DNA of 64,000 nt from Micromonospora haikouensis (GTDB lineage Bacteria > Actinomycetota > Actinomycetes > Mycobacteriales > Micromonosporaceae), in assembly GCF_900091595.1 (NCBI RefSeq), contig NZ_FMCW01000011.1:1-64000 (forward strand), given 5' to 3'. A program made the position numbers and the translations under genes. Of this stretch, positions 9,174 to 18,171 are shown one piece after another. Positions within the stretch are counted from its first letter, which is position 1. Every line of letters starts with the position of its first letter. The notes beneath the pieces were generated by a model that was not told where the DNA came from, did no database searches, and was given only the letters and a program-made list of their open reading frames with translations.

Positions 9174-10811
9174 TCAGCGCCGTTCGAACCACGCGGCGGC
9201 GTCGACCGGCAGGACGTGCCCGGTGCCCTGCCCGGTCAGCTCCGCGCTGGCCACGACCGGCTGGCCGTACCCGTCGATCTGCACCGGCGCGTCGCTGAGG
9301 TTGACCACGCAGGTCAGCTCCGCGCCGCCGCCGGTGCGGCGGAACGCCAGCACGCCGGGGCCGGTCGTCTCCAGCCAGGTCACGCCGTCGGCGTCGCGGG
9401 CGAGCGCCGGGTGGGCGCGCCGGGCCCGCAGCGCCGCGCGGTAGAGCTCCAGGGTCGAGCCGGGCGTGCCGGCCTGGGCGGCGACCGAGAGGGCGGCCCA
9501 GGTGGCGGGGACCGGCAGCCAGCTCAGCTCGCTGCCGGCCGGCCCGAAGCCGTACGGGGCCAGCTCGCCGTTCCACGGGATCGGCACCCGGCAGCCGTCC
9601 CGGCTCTCGCCGGTGCGCAGGAACGACGGGTCCTGGCGCAGCTCGTCGGGCAGGTCGAGCACCTCCGGCAGGCCCAGCTCCTCGCCCTGGTAGAGGTAGG
9701 CGCAGCCGGGCAGGGCCAGCATCAGCAGGCTGGCGGCGCGGGCCCGGCGGAGGCCGACCTCGCCGTCGCCGTAGCGGGTGACGTGCCGCTGCTTGTCGTG
9801 GTTGGACAGCACCCAGGTGGTCGGCGCGCCGACGATGGTCGCCTCGGCCAGCGCGGTGTCGATCACCTTGCGGAACGAGTCGGCCGACCAGGTGGCGTCG
9901 AGGAAGTCGAAGCTGAACGCCTGGTGCAGCTCGTCGGGCCCGATGTAGCGGGCGAGCCGCTGCGGCGTCTCGGCCCACGCCTCGGCCACGGCCATCCGGC
10001 CGCCGGGGTAGCTGTCCAGGATCGGCCGCCAGGCCCGGTAGATCTCGTGCACCTCGTCCTGGTCGAAGTACGGCAGCCGGCCCTTGCCGAGCAGCTCGGA
10101 CTGGCGTCGGCCGCCGGTCATCGAGTTGAAGCCGACGTCGGGCAGCCCTTCGGCCTTGATCATGCCGTGGGCCACGTCGATGCGGAACCCGTCGACGCCC
10201 CGGTCGAGCCAGAAGCGCAGCACGCCTTCGAACTCGGCGCGGACCTCGGGGTGCCGCCAGTTGAGGTCGGGCTGGGCCGGGTCGAACAGGTGCAGGTACC
10301 ACTGGCCGTCGGGCACCCGGGTCCAGGCCGGCCCGCCGAAGATGCTCTCCCAGTCGTTGGGCGGCAGCTCGCCGTGCTCGCCCCGGCCCTCGGCGAACAG
10401 GTAGCGGGCCCGCTCCGGGGAGCCGGGGGCGGCGGCGAGCGCGGCGACGAACCACGGGTGCGCGCTGGAGGTGTGGTTGGGCACGATGTCGACGATGATC
10501 CGCAGGCCGAGCGCGTGCGCGTCGGTGATCATGGCGTCGAAGTCGGCGAGGGTGCCGAACATCGGGTCGACGTCGCGGTAGTCGGCCACGTCGTAGCCGC
10601 CGTCGACCATCGGCGAGGTGTAGAAGGGGGTCAGCCAGAGCGCGTCGACCCCGAGGTCGCGCAGGTACGGCAGCCGCTCGCGGATGCCCTGGAGGTCGCC
10701 GACGCCGTCGCCGTTGGAGTCGGCGAAGCTGCGGACGTAGACCTGGTAGACGACCGCGGAGCGCCACCAGTCGTCGTCGGAGGTCAGCGGCGTGGGGGTG
10801 CTGGCGGTCAT
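9174..10811 (-). CDS. GH13 alpha-glucosidase
   Basis: Cytoplasmic alpha-glucosidase or oligo-1,6-glucosidase-type enzyme hydrolysing maltose and maltodextrins taken up by the adjacent MalEFG system. The 545-aa product carries all four GH13 regions in order: DIVPNHTS (I), [10 protein letters not shown] with the Asp nucleophile (II), VAEAWAE with the acid/base Glu (III), and [10 protein letters not shown] with the transition-state Asp (IV). No signal peptide. The start at 10811 gives [29 protein letters not shown]; upstream in-frame codons lie in the promoter region. It is divergent from malEFG, with lacI between, and a palindromic operator candidate 114 bp upstream suggests control by that repressor. 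Alpha-1,4 versus alpha-1,6 preference cannot be decided here. Confidence 0.93.
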   Translation of the reverse strand: MTASTPTPLTSDDDWWRSAVVYQVYVRSFADSNGDGVGDLQGIRERLPYLRDLGVDALWLTPFYTSPMVDGGYDVADYRDVDPMFGTLADFDAMITDAHALGLRIIVDIVPNHTSSAHPWFVAALAAAPGSPERARYLFAEGRGEHGELPPNDWESIFGGPAWTRVPDGQWYLHLFDPAQPDLNWRHPEVRAEFEGVLRFWLDRGVDGFRIDVAHGMIKAEGLPDVGFNSMTGGRRQSELLGKGRLPYFDQDEVHEIYRAWRPILDSYPGGRMAVAEAWAETPQRLARYIGPDELHQAFSFDFLDATWSADSFRKVIDTALAEATIVGAPTTWVLSNHDKQRHVTRYGDGEVGLRRARAASLLMLALPGCAYLYQGEELGLPEVLDLPDELRQDPSFLRTGESRDGCRVPIPWNGELAPYGFGPAGSELSWLPVPATWAALSVAAQAGTPGSTLELYRAALRARRAHPALARDADGVTWLETTGPGVLAFRRTGGGAELTCVVNLSDAPVQIDGYGQPVVASAELTGQGTGHVLPVDAAAWFERR

Positions 10812-10915
10812 GGGTGGCGATCCCCGTTCTGTGGCGCGGGACGGCGTGGGGTGCGTGGCACGGCGGTGTGCCACCGGGTGGTCAGAGCAGAATGCCGCCC
10901 CACGGCTGCAAGAGT

Positions 10916-10934
10916 CAAGCAGGGCTTGCGCAAG
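10916..10934. promoter_or_regulatory. LacI-type operator candidate before the alpha-glucosidase gene
   Basis: Contains the perfect 10-bp palindrome CTTGCGCAAG (10925-10934), and overlapping it CAAGC-AGG-GCTTG (10916-10928). It shares the GCAAG/CTTGC half-site with the site at 12029 upstream of lacI. It lies between the lacI stop and the alpha-glucosidase start, where a repressor would block that transcript. Confidence 0.65.
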
Positions 10935-10946
10935 AAATGACGGCGG

Positions 10947-12008
10947 TCAGCCGGCGCTCCTGGCGAGAGCGGCGGCGGGCTGCCGGGCGGCCGGCTGCCG
11001 GACGACCGCCGTGGAGCCGCGCACCACCAGCTCGGGCCGGAACAGATACTCCGAGTGCGGGGCGGCGTGCCCGTTGATCTCGTCGACCAGGGCCCGGACG
11101 GCGGCCACCGCCATGGCGGCCACCGGCTGGCGCATCGTCGTCAGCGGCGGGTCGGTGAAGGCCATCAGCGGCGAGTCGTCGTACCCCACCACGGACAGGT
11201 CGCCGGGGACGGACAGGCCGCGCTGGCGGGCGGCCCGGATCGCGCCGAGGGCCATCAGGTCGGAGCCGCACACCACGCCGGTCACCCCGCGCTCCAGCAG
11301 CCGCCCCGCGGCGGCCTCGCCGCCCTCCACGCCGAACAGGGTCAGCTCGGCCAGGTCGGCCAGCTCGGCCTCGGGCAGGCCCGCCAGGCGCCCCATGGCG
11401 GCCCGCCAGCCGGCCACCCGGCGCTGCACGGGGACGAACCGGTCCGGGCCGGTGATCAGCCCGATCCGCCGGTGCCCGAGGGCGATCAGGTGGGCGACGG
11501 CCAGCTCGGTCGCCTCCCGGTCGTCGCAGGAGACGAAGGGCGCGGCGATTCCGGGGACGTACCCGTTGATCATGACGACGGGCAGCGGCCGGGCGATCAG
11601 CGCGCGGTACCGGTCGTGGTTGGCGGCGGTGTCGGCGTGCAGCCCGGAGACGAAGACGATCCCGGAGACCTGGCGGTCGAGCAGCATCTCGACGTACTCG
11701 TCCTCGGTGACGCCGCCCGGGGTCTGGGTGCACAGCACCGGGGTGAAGCCGCTCTGCGCCAGGGTCGACTCGATCACCTGGGCGAACGCGGGGAAGATCG
11801 GGTTGTCCAGCTCCGGCACCACCAGGCCGACGAGGCCGGCGCTGCGCTTGCGCAGCCGGGCCGGGCGCTCGTAGCCGAGGACGTCGAGGGCGGTCAGGAC
11901 GGCCTGCCGGGTCTCCGGGGCCACGCCGGGGCGGTCGTTGAGCACCCGCGACACCGTGGCCTCGCTGACTTCGGCCTGTTGGGCGATGTCGGACAGTCGA
12001 GCGCGCAT
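10947..12008 (-). CDS. LacI-family transcriptional repressor (maltodextrin regulator)
   Basis: 353-aa DNA-binding repressor. The N-terminal LacI helix-turn-helix is clear (LSDIAQQAEVSEATVSRVLN, residues 5-24), with the hinge helix following near residues 48-60. The remainder is a periplasmic-binding-protein-like sensor domain ending near VVRGSTAVV, with a low-complexity Gln/Pro/Ala tail. Flanked by the alpha-glucosidase gene and malEFG, it is inferred to be the maltose/maltodextrin regulator (MalR-like), released by a malto-oligosaccharide. Two GCAAG/CTTGC palindromes, one on each side of the gene, are candidate operators, the upstream one implying autoregulation. A -10-like TAAAGT lies 6 nt before the ATG. 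The inducer is not proven. Confidence 0.93.
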   Translation of the reverse strand: MRARLSDIAQQAEVSEATVSRVLNDRPGVAPETRQAVLTALDVLGYERPARLRKRSAGLVGLVVPELDNPIFPAFAQVIESTLAQSGFTPVLCTQTPGGVTEDEYVEMLLDRQVSGIVFVSGLHADTAANHDRYRALIARPLPVVMINGYVPGIAAPFVSCDDREATELAVAHLIALGHRRIGLITGPDRFVPVQRRVAGWRAAMGRLAGLPEAELADLAELTLFGVEGGEAAAGRLLERGVTGVVCGSDLMALGAIRAARQRGLSVPGDLSVVGYDDSPLMAFTDPPLTTMRQPVAAMAVAAVRALVDEINGHAAPHSEYLFRPELVVRGSTAVVRQPAARQPAAALARSAG

Positions 12009-12014
12009 GGCGGC

Positions 12015-12020
12015 ACTTTA
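12015..12020 (-). promoter_or_regulatory. -10 hexamer TAAAGT before lacI-type gene
   Basis: Minus-strand TAAAGT lies 6 nt from the start codon and 8 bp from the operator palindrome at 12029. Repressor bound there would cover the promoter. Confidence 0.45.
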
Positions 12021-12028
12021 GCTCACGG

Positions 12029-12040
12029 GCAAGTTCTTGC
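12029..12040. promoter_or_regulatory. LacI-type operator candidate between lacI and malE
   Basis: GCAAG-TT-CTTGC, with perfect 5-bp arms, in the divergent lacI/malE intergenic region. A further GCAAG half-site lies at 12051-12055. It matches the half-site of the palindrome at 10925, so one repressor could control lacI, malEFG and the alpha-glucosidase gene. Confidence 0.65.
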
Positions 12041-12206
12041 GTACCTTTCTGCAAGCCCTTCCATCATCCGCAACATCTTGCTAACGTCCCGGCAACACGC
12101 GAGAGCAGCGGCGCAGCATCCCCGCGCCGGTTGGAAAGAACTTACAGAGGTTCCCACTGGCGGGCCGCCCTTCCCCCGGCGGATCGCCATGACGACAGGA
12201 GTACCG

Positions 12207-13463
12207 ATGCGCATCCGTACCGCGGGTGTGGTCGCCGTCCTCGGCCTGGCGCTGGCCGCCTCCGGCTGCGGTGGCAGCGACGACGACAGCAGCGCGCCGG
12301 CCGCGAAGGAGTCCGCCGGCGCCACCGGCGGGAAGCTGGTGATCTGGGCCGACGACAAGCGGACCGCCGCCCTGAAGCCGTTCGCCGAGAAGTTCGGCCA
12401 GGAGAACGGCGTGACCGTCGAGGTCCAGGCTGTCTCGAAGGACCTGCAGACCAACTTCGTCACCGCCTCCCAGCAGGGCAGCGGCCCCGACGTCGTGGTC
12501 GGCGCGCACGACTGGATCGGCAACCTGGTCCAGAACGGCGCCATCGACCCGGTGCAGCTCGCCGCCGACCAGAAGAGCGGCTTCAACGAGACCGCCGTCA
12601 AGGCCGTCACCTTCAACGGCCAGCTCTACGGCGTGCCGTACGCCATGGAGAACCTGGCGCTGATCCGCAACACCGAGCTGGCCCCGGAGGCCCCGAAGAC
12701 GATCGAGGACCTGGTCGCCGCCGGCAAGAAGCTCAAGGCCGACAAGAAGGCCAGCGAGATCCTCTGCCTCCAGTCCGGCCAGAACGGCGACGCCTACCAC
12801 ATCTACCCGCTGTACACCTCGGCCGGCGGCTACCTCTTCGGCACCGCCGCCAACGGCGACTACGACCCGAAGGACCTGGGCGTGGGCAAGCCGGAGTCGA
12901 TCGCCGCGTTCCAGAAGATCGCGAAGCTCGGCGAGAAGGGCGAGGGCGCGCTCAAGCGTTCCATCACCCCCGAGAACTCGATCGCCACCTTCACCGGCAA
13001 GAAGTGCGCCTTCCTGGTCTCCGGGCCGTGGGCCATCGCCGACGCCAAGAAGGCCAACATCTCCTACGACATCTCCCCGGTCCCCGGCTTCGCCGGCGGC
13101 AGCCAGGCGCAGCCGTTCGTGGGCGTCCAGGCGTTCTACGTGGCCGCCAAGGGCAAGAACAAGGCCCTGGCCCAGGAGTTCGTGGCGAACTACACCACCA
13201 AGCCGGAACTGGCCGTGGCCCTGTACAACGCCGAGCCGCGCCCGCCGGCCCTGACCGCCGCGCTCGACCAGGTCAAGGGCAGCGACCCGGACCTGGCCAA
13301 GTTCACCGAGGCCGGCAAGAACGGCCAGGTGCTCCCCGCGATCCCGGCCATGGCCGCGATCTGGGACCCGTTCGGCAAGGCCGAGGCCGCGATCATCGGC
13401 GGCGCCGACCCGGCCAAGACGATCACCGCGGCCGGCAAGACGATCTCCGGCCAGATCAAGTAA
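12207..13463 (+). CDS. malE: Maltose/maltodextrin ABC transporter, substrate-binding lipoprotein
   Basis: Extracellular solute-binding lipoprotein (family 1) that captures malto-oligosaccharides for MalFG. The start at 12207 (MRIRTAGVVAVLG) is chosen over the ATG at 12189 because AGGAG lies 5 nt upstream. The signal peptide ends in the lipobox ALAASGC, making Cys near residue 22 the lipidated residue. An acidic Ser/Asp linker is followed by the binding fold (GKLVIWADDKRTAALKPFAEKF, then GPDVVVGAHDWIGNLV, GVPYAMENLALI, FLVSGPWAIADAKK), giving 418 aa in all. It is the first gene of malEFG; its TAA overlaps the malF ATG. No malK is present, as expected where a shared ATPase (MsiK type) serves several sugar importers. 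Confidence 0.95.
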   Translation: MRIRTAGVVAVLGLALAASGCGGSDDDSSAPAAKESAGATGGKLVIWADDKRTAALKPFAEKFGQENGVTVEVQAVSKDLQTNFVTASQQGSGPDVVVGAHDWIGNLVQNGAIDPVQLAADQKSGFNETAVKAVTFNGQLYGVPYAMENLALIRNTELAPEAPKTIEDLVAAGKKLKADKKASEILCLQSGQNGDAYHIYPLYTSAGGYLFGTAANGDYDPKDLGVGKPESIAAFQKIAKLGEKGEGALKRSITPENSIATFTGKKCAFLVSGPWAIADAKKANISYDISPVPGFAGGSQAQPFVGVQAFYVAAKGKNKALAQEFVANYTTKPELAVALYNAEPRPPALTAALDQVKGSDPDLAKFTEAGKNGQVLPAIPAMAAIWDPFGKAEAAIIGGADPAKTITAAGKTISGQIK

Positions 13464-15100
13464 TGAGCACGAAGCTGTCCGGCCCGGGGTCCACGCGGAC
13501 CTCGGGCCGGGGGCCCGTCGGCCCCGGGCTCCCGCGCACCGCCCGCACCGCGCGGCACCACGCGCCGGTCACCGCGACCGGCCTCGTCGTCAAGGTGATC
13601 CTGCTCGGCCTCGTGGCCGGGATCGCGCTCTGGGCGGCCTTCCCGCTCGTCGAGGCCGAGAAGTGGGTCGGGCTGGCCCTGCTCGCGGCCACCACCGCCG
13701 GCCTGTTCTACCTCTACCTCACCCCCCGGCACATCCCCGCCAAGTACCTGGTCCCCGGCACGCTCTTCCTGATCGCCTTCCAGGTCTTCCCGGTGCTCTA
13801 CACCGCCAGCACCGCCTTCACGAACTTCGGCGACGGCCACCGGGGCAGCAAGGACGACGCCATCGTCGCGATCCAGAGCTCCTCGGTGAAGCAGGTCCCC
13901 GGCTCCACCGAGTACGCCCTGTCGGTCGCCACCGCGGGCGACCCCGCCACCGGCGCGCTGGTCTTCCTGGTCACCGACCCGGCCACCGGCGCCGTCTCCG
14001 CCGGGGACGCCGACGGGCTGCGCCGGCTCGACGCCGCCGACGTCACCGTCGGCTCCGGCGGCAAGGTCACCGCCGCCGACGGCTACACCGTGCTCAACTT
14101 CGGCCAGGCCAGCGCCCGCAGCCAGGAGATCACCGACCTGGTGGTGCCCACCGCCGGGGGCGCGCTGCGCTCCTCCGGCCTGTCCCGCGCCTACGAGGGC
14201 CGGGCCATCCGGGCGTACGACGCCGGGTGCGACTGCGTCACCGACAGCGAGAGCAGCAAGCGGTGGACCGCCGACGCGGCGACCGGGTCGTTCGTCGCCG
14301 CCGACGGCGAGCGCCTCGCGCAGGGCTGGCAGGTCAACGTCGGGCTGGAGAACTTCTCCCGGGTCCTCACCGACCCGAACATCTCCGGACCGTTCTTCGG
14401 CACCCTGCTGTGGAACTTCGCCTTCGCGATCGGCTCCACCGGGTTCACCTTCGGACTCGGCATGGCCATCGCGCTGGCCCTGCACTCGCCCCGGATGCGC
14501 GGCACCAACCTCTACCGGGTGCTGCTGATCCTGCCGTACGCGATGCCGTCGTTCGCGATGCTGCTGGTCTGGCGGGACATGTTCAACACCGACTTCGGCC
14601 TGATCAACAACCTGTTCGGCCTCGGCGTCGACTGGTTCGGCGAGGCCTGGTCGGCCCGCGTGGCGGTGCTGCTGGTGCAGCTCTGGCTGGGCTACCCGTA
14701 CATGTTCCTGGTCGCCACCGGCGCGCTCCAGGCCATCCCCAAGGAGCTGACCGAGGCCACCTCCGTCGACGGCGCGTCGCCCTGGCAGTCGTTCCGCGCG
14801 GTCACCCTGCCGCTGCTGCTCGTCGCGCTGTCGCCGCTGCTGATCGCGTCGTTCGCGTACAACTTCAACAACATCAACGCGATCTGGCTGACCACCGAGG
14901 GCGGCCCGTTCCCGGCGGACAACCCGCGCAACGGGGCGACCGACCTGCTGATCACCTACACGTACCGGCTGGCCTTCGGCGCGCAGGGCGCGGAGTTCGG
15001 CATGGCGGCGGCGGTGTCGATCTTCATCTTCGCGATCGTGGCGACGGTGTCGGCGATCAGCTTCCGCAACACCCGCAAGCAGGAGGAGGTCTACTCGTGA
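13463..15100 (+). CDS. malF: Maltose ABC transporter permease MalF
   Basis: 545-aa inner-membrane permease. After a charged N-terminus, two or three helices (about 35-105) precede a roughly 170-residue external domain (about 115-290). This corresponds to the large P2 loop that makes MalF unusual among ABC permeases, and contains the CDC cysteine pair. The conserved permease core follows, with the EAA loop ELTEATSVDGASPWQSFRAVTLPLL that contacts the ATPase. The last segment is YNFNNINAIWLTTEGGP with further helices. The ATG overlaps the malE stop by one base (TAATG), and the gene's own stop overlaps malG, so the three are translationally coupled. Pairs with MalG to form the channel. Confidence 0.94.
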   Translation: MSTKLSGPGSTRTSGRGPVGPGLPRTARTARHHAPVTATGLVVKVILLGLVAGIALWAAFPLVEAEKWVGLALLAATTAGLFYLYLTPRHIPAKYLVPGTLFLIAFQVFPVLYTASTAFTNFGDGHRGSKDDAIVAIQSSSVKQVPGSTEYALSVATAGDPATGALVFLVTDPATGAVSAGDADGLRRLDAADVTVGSGGKVTAADGYTVLNFGQASARSQEITDLVVPTAGGALRSSGLSRAYEGRAIRAYDAGCDCVTDSESSKRWTADAATGSFVAADGERLAQGWQVNVGLENFSRVLTDPNISGPFFGTLLWNFAFAIGSTGFTFGLGMAIALALHSPRMRGTNLYRVLLILPYAMPSFAMLLVWRDMFNTDFGLINNLFGLGVDWFGEAWSARVAVLLVQLWLGYPYMFLVATGALQAIPKELTEATSVDGASPWQSFRAVTLPLLLVALSPLLIASFAYNFNNINAIWLTTEGGPFPADNPRNGATDLLITYTYRLAFGAQGAEFGMAAAVSIFIFAIVATVSAISFRNTRKQEEVYS

Positions 15101-15999
15101 CCACCTACGCGCACCCCCCGGCCGTCGACCGCACCGCCGCCGGCCGGCGGCGCAACCGCTGGCTGGCCCAGGTCGGCTGGCGGCACGTCGTCGGGGTGCT
15201 GGCCGTGGCGTTCAGCCTCTTCCCGATCCTGTTCGTGCTCTCGGCCGCGCTCAACCCGCTCGGCACCCTCTCGTCGACCTCCCTCGTGCCGACCGGCGGG
15301 GTGTCGGGCGAGAACTTCGCCAACCTGTTCGCCGACACTGCGTTCGGGCACTGGTTCGTCAACTCGCTGCTGATCGCCGGGCTCGCCAGCTTCGTGTCCA
15401 TCTTCCTGTCCTCGCTGGCGGCGTACGCGTTCTCCCGGATGCGCTTCGCCGGCCGCCGGGTCGGGCTGCTCACCCTGCTGCTGATCCAGATGTTCCCGCA
15501 GTTCCTGGCGATCGTGGCGATCTTCCTGATCTTCACCACGGTCACCGACCTGTGGCCGGCGATCGGCTTCAACACCCCGTGGGGCCTGTTCCTGCTCTAC
15601 ATGGGCGGCGCGCTCGGCGTGAACACCTGGCTGATGAAGGGCTTCTTCGACACGCTGCCCCGGGAACTGGACGAGTCCGCCACGATGGACGGCGCGTCGC
15701 ACGCCCAGGTCTTCTTCCGGATCATGCTGCCGCTGGTGGCGCCGATCCTGGCGGTGACCGCCCTGCTGTCGTTCATCGGCACGATCAACGAGTTCATGAT
15801 CGCCAACGTGTTCCTGACCGACACCGAGTCGAAGACCCTCGCCGTCGGCATGTTCGGCCTGGTCGCCGGCGAGCGCAACAACAACTTCGGGATGTTCGCG
15901 GCGGGCACCCTGCTCACCGCCGTCCCCACCGTGCTGGTCTTCCAGCTCCTCCAGCGGTACATCGTCTCCGGCCTCACCGCCGGAGCGGTCAAGGGCTGA
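15097..15999 (+). CDS. malG: Maltose ABC transporter permease MalG
   Basis: 300-aa permease partner of MalF with six predicted helices. The EAA motif is clear (ELDESATMDGASHAQVFFRIMLPL, about residues 190-213), preceded by NTWLMKGFFDTLP. The C-terminus GLTAGAVKG closely matches the MalG tail that inserts into the transport path in characterised systems. The GTG start overlaps the malF stop (GTGA), with a strong AGGAGG 6-8 nt upstream. It ends the transporter operon; a GH13 enzyme follows 140 bp later on the same strand and may be served by the same promoter. Function is assigned from family and context. Confidence 0.95.
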   Translation: MTTYAHPPAVDRTAAGRRRNRWLAQVGWRHVVGVLAVAFSLFPILFVLSAALNPLGTLSSTSLVPTGGVSGENFANLFADTAFGHWFVNSLLIAGLASFVSIFLSSLAAYAFSRMRFAGRRVGLLTLLLIQMFPQFLAIVAIFLIFTTVTDLWPAIGFNTPWGLFLLYMGGALGVNTWLMKGFFDTLPRELDESATMDGASHAQVFFRIMLPLVAPILAVTALLSFIGTINEFMIANVFLTDTESKTLAVGMFGLVAGERNNNFGMFAAGTLLTAVPTVLVFQLLQRYIVSGLTAGAVKG

Positions 16000-16138
16000 G
16001 CCTCCTCGGCTCACGCTGCGGCAAGGGCGTCGTGTCGACGTACACCGGAGCGGTTTCCGGGCGGACCGCCGCGGTCGGGTGACCGACCGCGGCGGGTGCC
16101 CGCCCACTCCCCGTCGACCCGACCCGAAAGGCCGCACC

Positions 16139-18022
16139 ATGTCCCCACGCCGCACCGCCGCCCCGGGCCGCACCGTCTCCCCGGGCCCGCACCACGACGG
16201 CTCCGCCGCCTACGTCCCCGAGCAGGAACCCGCCCTCGGGCAGACCGTCCCCGTCTTCGTCCGGGTCCCCGCCGGGGCCGACGTGCGCTCCGTGCACGTG
16301 CGCAGCACCCCCGACGGCGAGCCGCGCTTCGCCGAGGCCACCGTCGACCGCCGCACCGGCTCCGACGTCTGGTGGCGCGCCGACGTCGAGGTACGCAACC
16401 CGGTCAGCAACTACCGGTTCCTGCTCACCGACGCCCGTGGCGACTACCGCTGGCTCACCGCCGCCGGCCTCGCCGACCACGACGTGCCCGACCACGGCGA
16501 CTTCAAGCTGGTCACCCACGCCCCGCCGCCGGCCTGGGCCCGCGACGCGGTGATCTACCAGGTCTTCCCCGACCGGTTCGCCCGCTCCGCCGCCGCCGAC
16601 GGCCGGGCCGCCCCGGACTGGGCCGTCCCCTGCGACTGGGACACCCCCGTGATCGGGCGCGGCCCGCAGACCCCCCGCCAGTTCTACGGCGGCGACCTCG
16701 ACGGCATCGCCGAGCGGCTCGACCACCTCGACCGGCTCGGCGTCAACACCGTCTACCTCACCCCGATCTTCCCGGCCCGCTCCAACCACCGCTACGACGC
16801 GGCCAGCTTCGACACCGTCGACCCGCTGCTCGGCGGCGACGCCGCGCTGGCCCGGCTCGCCGACGCGGTGCACGCCCGGGGCTGGCGGCTCCTCGGCGAC
16901 ATCACCAGCAACCACACCGGCGACGCCCACCACTGGTTCACCGCCGCCGTCTCCGACGTGACCGCCCCCGAACGGGAGCTGTACTACTTCGACGCCGTGA
17001 CCGGGGACTACGAGTCGTGGAACGGGGTGAAGTCGCTGCCGAAGCTCAACTGGGGCAGCGCGGAACTGCGCCGCCGCTTCGCCACCGCCGAGGACTCGCT
17101 GCTGCGCCGCTGGCTGCGCCCGCCGTACTCGCTCGACGGGTGGCGGGTCGACGTGGCGAACATGACCGGGCGGCGCGGCGCGGACGCGTACACCCACGAG
17201 GTGGCGCGGCTGCTGCGCGAGGTGGTGGCCGAGACCAGGGCCGACGGGCTGGTGCTCGCCGAGCACGGCCACGACCACACCGGCGACCTGGACCGCGACG
17301 GCTGGCACGGCACGATGAACTACGTCGGCTTCACCGACCCCGTCTGGTCCTGGCTGCGCCACGACTCCGGGCTGCGTGACGCCTCCTGGCTGCGCCACGG
17401 CGACGAGCCCGTGCCGAACTTCCTCGGCACCCCCGGCGGGGTGCGGCGGCGCGACGCGCACGCCGTGCGGGCCACCCTGGACACCTACCGGTCGCTGGTC
17501 TCCTGGCGGTCGTACGTGCACTCGTGGCAGCTCCTCGGCTCGCACGACTCGGCCCGGATCCGCACCGTGGTCGGCGACGCCGCCCGGCAGGAGGTGGCCG
17601 CCGGGCTGCTCGCCACCATGCCGGGCACTCCGGTGATCTTCGCCGGGGACGAGCTGGGGCTGACCGGGGCTAACGGGGAGGGCTCGCGTACCCCGATGCC
17701 GTGGCACCGGCCGGACAGCTGGGACGCCGGCACGCTCGCCGCGTACCGGAGGCTGATCGCCCTGCGCCGGGCCGAGCCGGCGCTGCGCCACGGCGGCCTG
17801 CGCTGGGTGCACGTCGACGCGGACACGCTGGTCTTCCTCCGCGAGACGCCCACCGGCGGCGTGCTGGTGCTGGCCCGGCGCGCCGCCGGCACCCCGGTCC
17901 GGATCGCCGGCCTGCCGGCCGTCGAGAACGCCTACGGCGGTGCCCCGGCGCTGCGCCCGGACGCCGACGGCACGGTGACCCTCCCCGCCGACGGCCCCAC
18001 CTTCCAGCTCTGGCGGCTGTAG
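16139..18022 (+). CDS. GH13 maltodextrin-degrading enzyme (neopullulanase/cyclomaltodextrinase-like)
   Basis: 627-aa GH13 enzyme acting on maltodextrins or cyclodextrins inside the cell. An N-terminal beta-domain (about 20-125, resembling CBM34: PVFVRVPAGADVRSVHVRS and NYRFLLTD) precedes the barrel, which starts at DAVIYQVFPDRFA. Catalytic residues sit in GWRVDVANMTG (Asp nucleophile), LVLAEHGHD (Glu) and LLGSHDSARIRT (Asp). The combination of an N-domain, VFPDRF and a missing signal peptide fits the neopullulanase/cyclomaltodextrinase subfamily. ATG at 16139 follows a GAAAGG ribosome-binding site; the longer frame lacks one. It lies downstream of malEFG, so it probably processes imported maltodextrin. 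A family-1 palindromic element starts 2 nt after its stop. Confidence 0.9.
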   Translation: MSPRRTAAPGRTVSPGPHHDGSAAYVPEQEPALGQTVPVFVRVPAGADVRSVHVRSTPDGEPRFAEATVDRRTGSDVWWRADVEVRNPVSNYRFLLTDARGDYRWLTAAGLADHDVPDHGDFKLVTHAPPPAWARDAVIYQVFPDRFARSAAADGRAAPDWAVPCDWDTPVIGRGPQTPRQFYGGDLDGIAERLDHLDRLGVNTVYLTPIFPARSNHRYDAASFDTVDPLLGGDAALARLADAVHARGWRLLGDITSNHTGDAHHWFTAAVSDVTAPERELYYFDAVTGDYESWNGVKSLPKLNWGSAELRRRFATAEDSLLRRWLRPPYSLDGWRVDVANMTGRRGADAYTHEVARLLREVVAETRADGLVLAEHGHDHTGDLDRDGWHGTMNYVGFTDPVWSWLRHDSGLRDASWLRHGDEPVPNFLGTPGGVRRRDAHAVRATLDTYRSLVSWRSYVHSWQLLGSHDSARIRTVVGDAARQEVAAGLLATMPGTPVIFAGDELGLTGANGEGSRTPMPWHRPDSWDAGTLAAYRRLIALRRAEPALRHGGLRWVHVDADTLVFLRETPTGGVLVLARRAAGTPVRIAGLPAVENAYGGAPALRPDADGTVTLPADGPTFQLWRL

Positions 18023-18024
18023 GT

Positions 18025-18107
18025 GCAAGGAAGGGCCCCCTATTAACGCTTTCGGTAGAGAAGGGGACCCCTCTCACGCGGGGGTGTTAACAGGGGGCCC
18101 TTCCTTG
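18025..18107 (+). repeat. Palindromic element, family 1 (copy B, compound)
   Basis: A full 53-bp unit beginning GCAAGGAAGGGCCCCCTATT (18025-18077), followed by an inverted partial copy ending GGGCCCTTCCTTG (18086-18107). The two outer 21-nt arms match at 20 positions, so RNA from it should fold into a long hairpin. The GCAAGG end lies 2 nt after the GH13 stop codon. It may work as a terminator before the next gene. Confidence 0.85.
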
Positions 18108-18171
18108 TGTGCGGGGGAGGGCATGGGCGGGTCCCTACTACGAGACGTCGTTGATGGGGGAGGATGGCCCG

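Noticed and set aside
12131..15100. Single 989-aa protein covering malE and malF
   Set aside because: The first part reads an out-of-frame shadow of malE. Only the segment after 13463 is MalF, with its ATG overlapping the malE stop.
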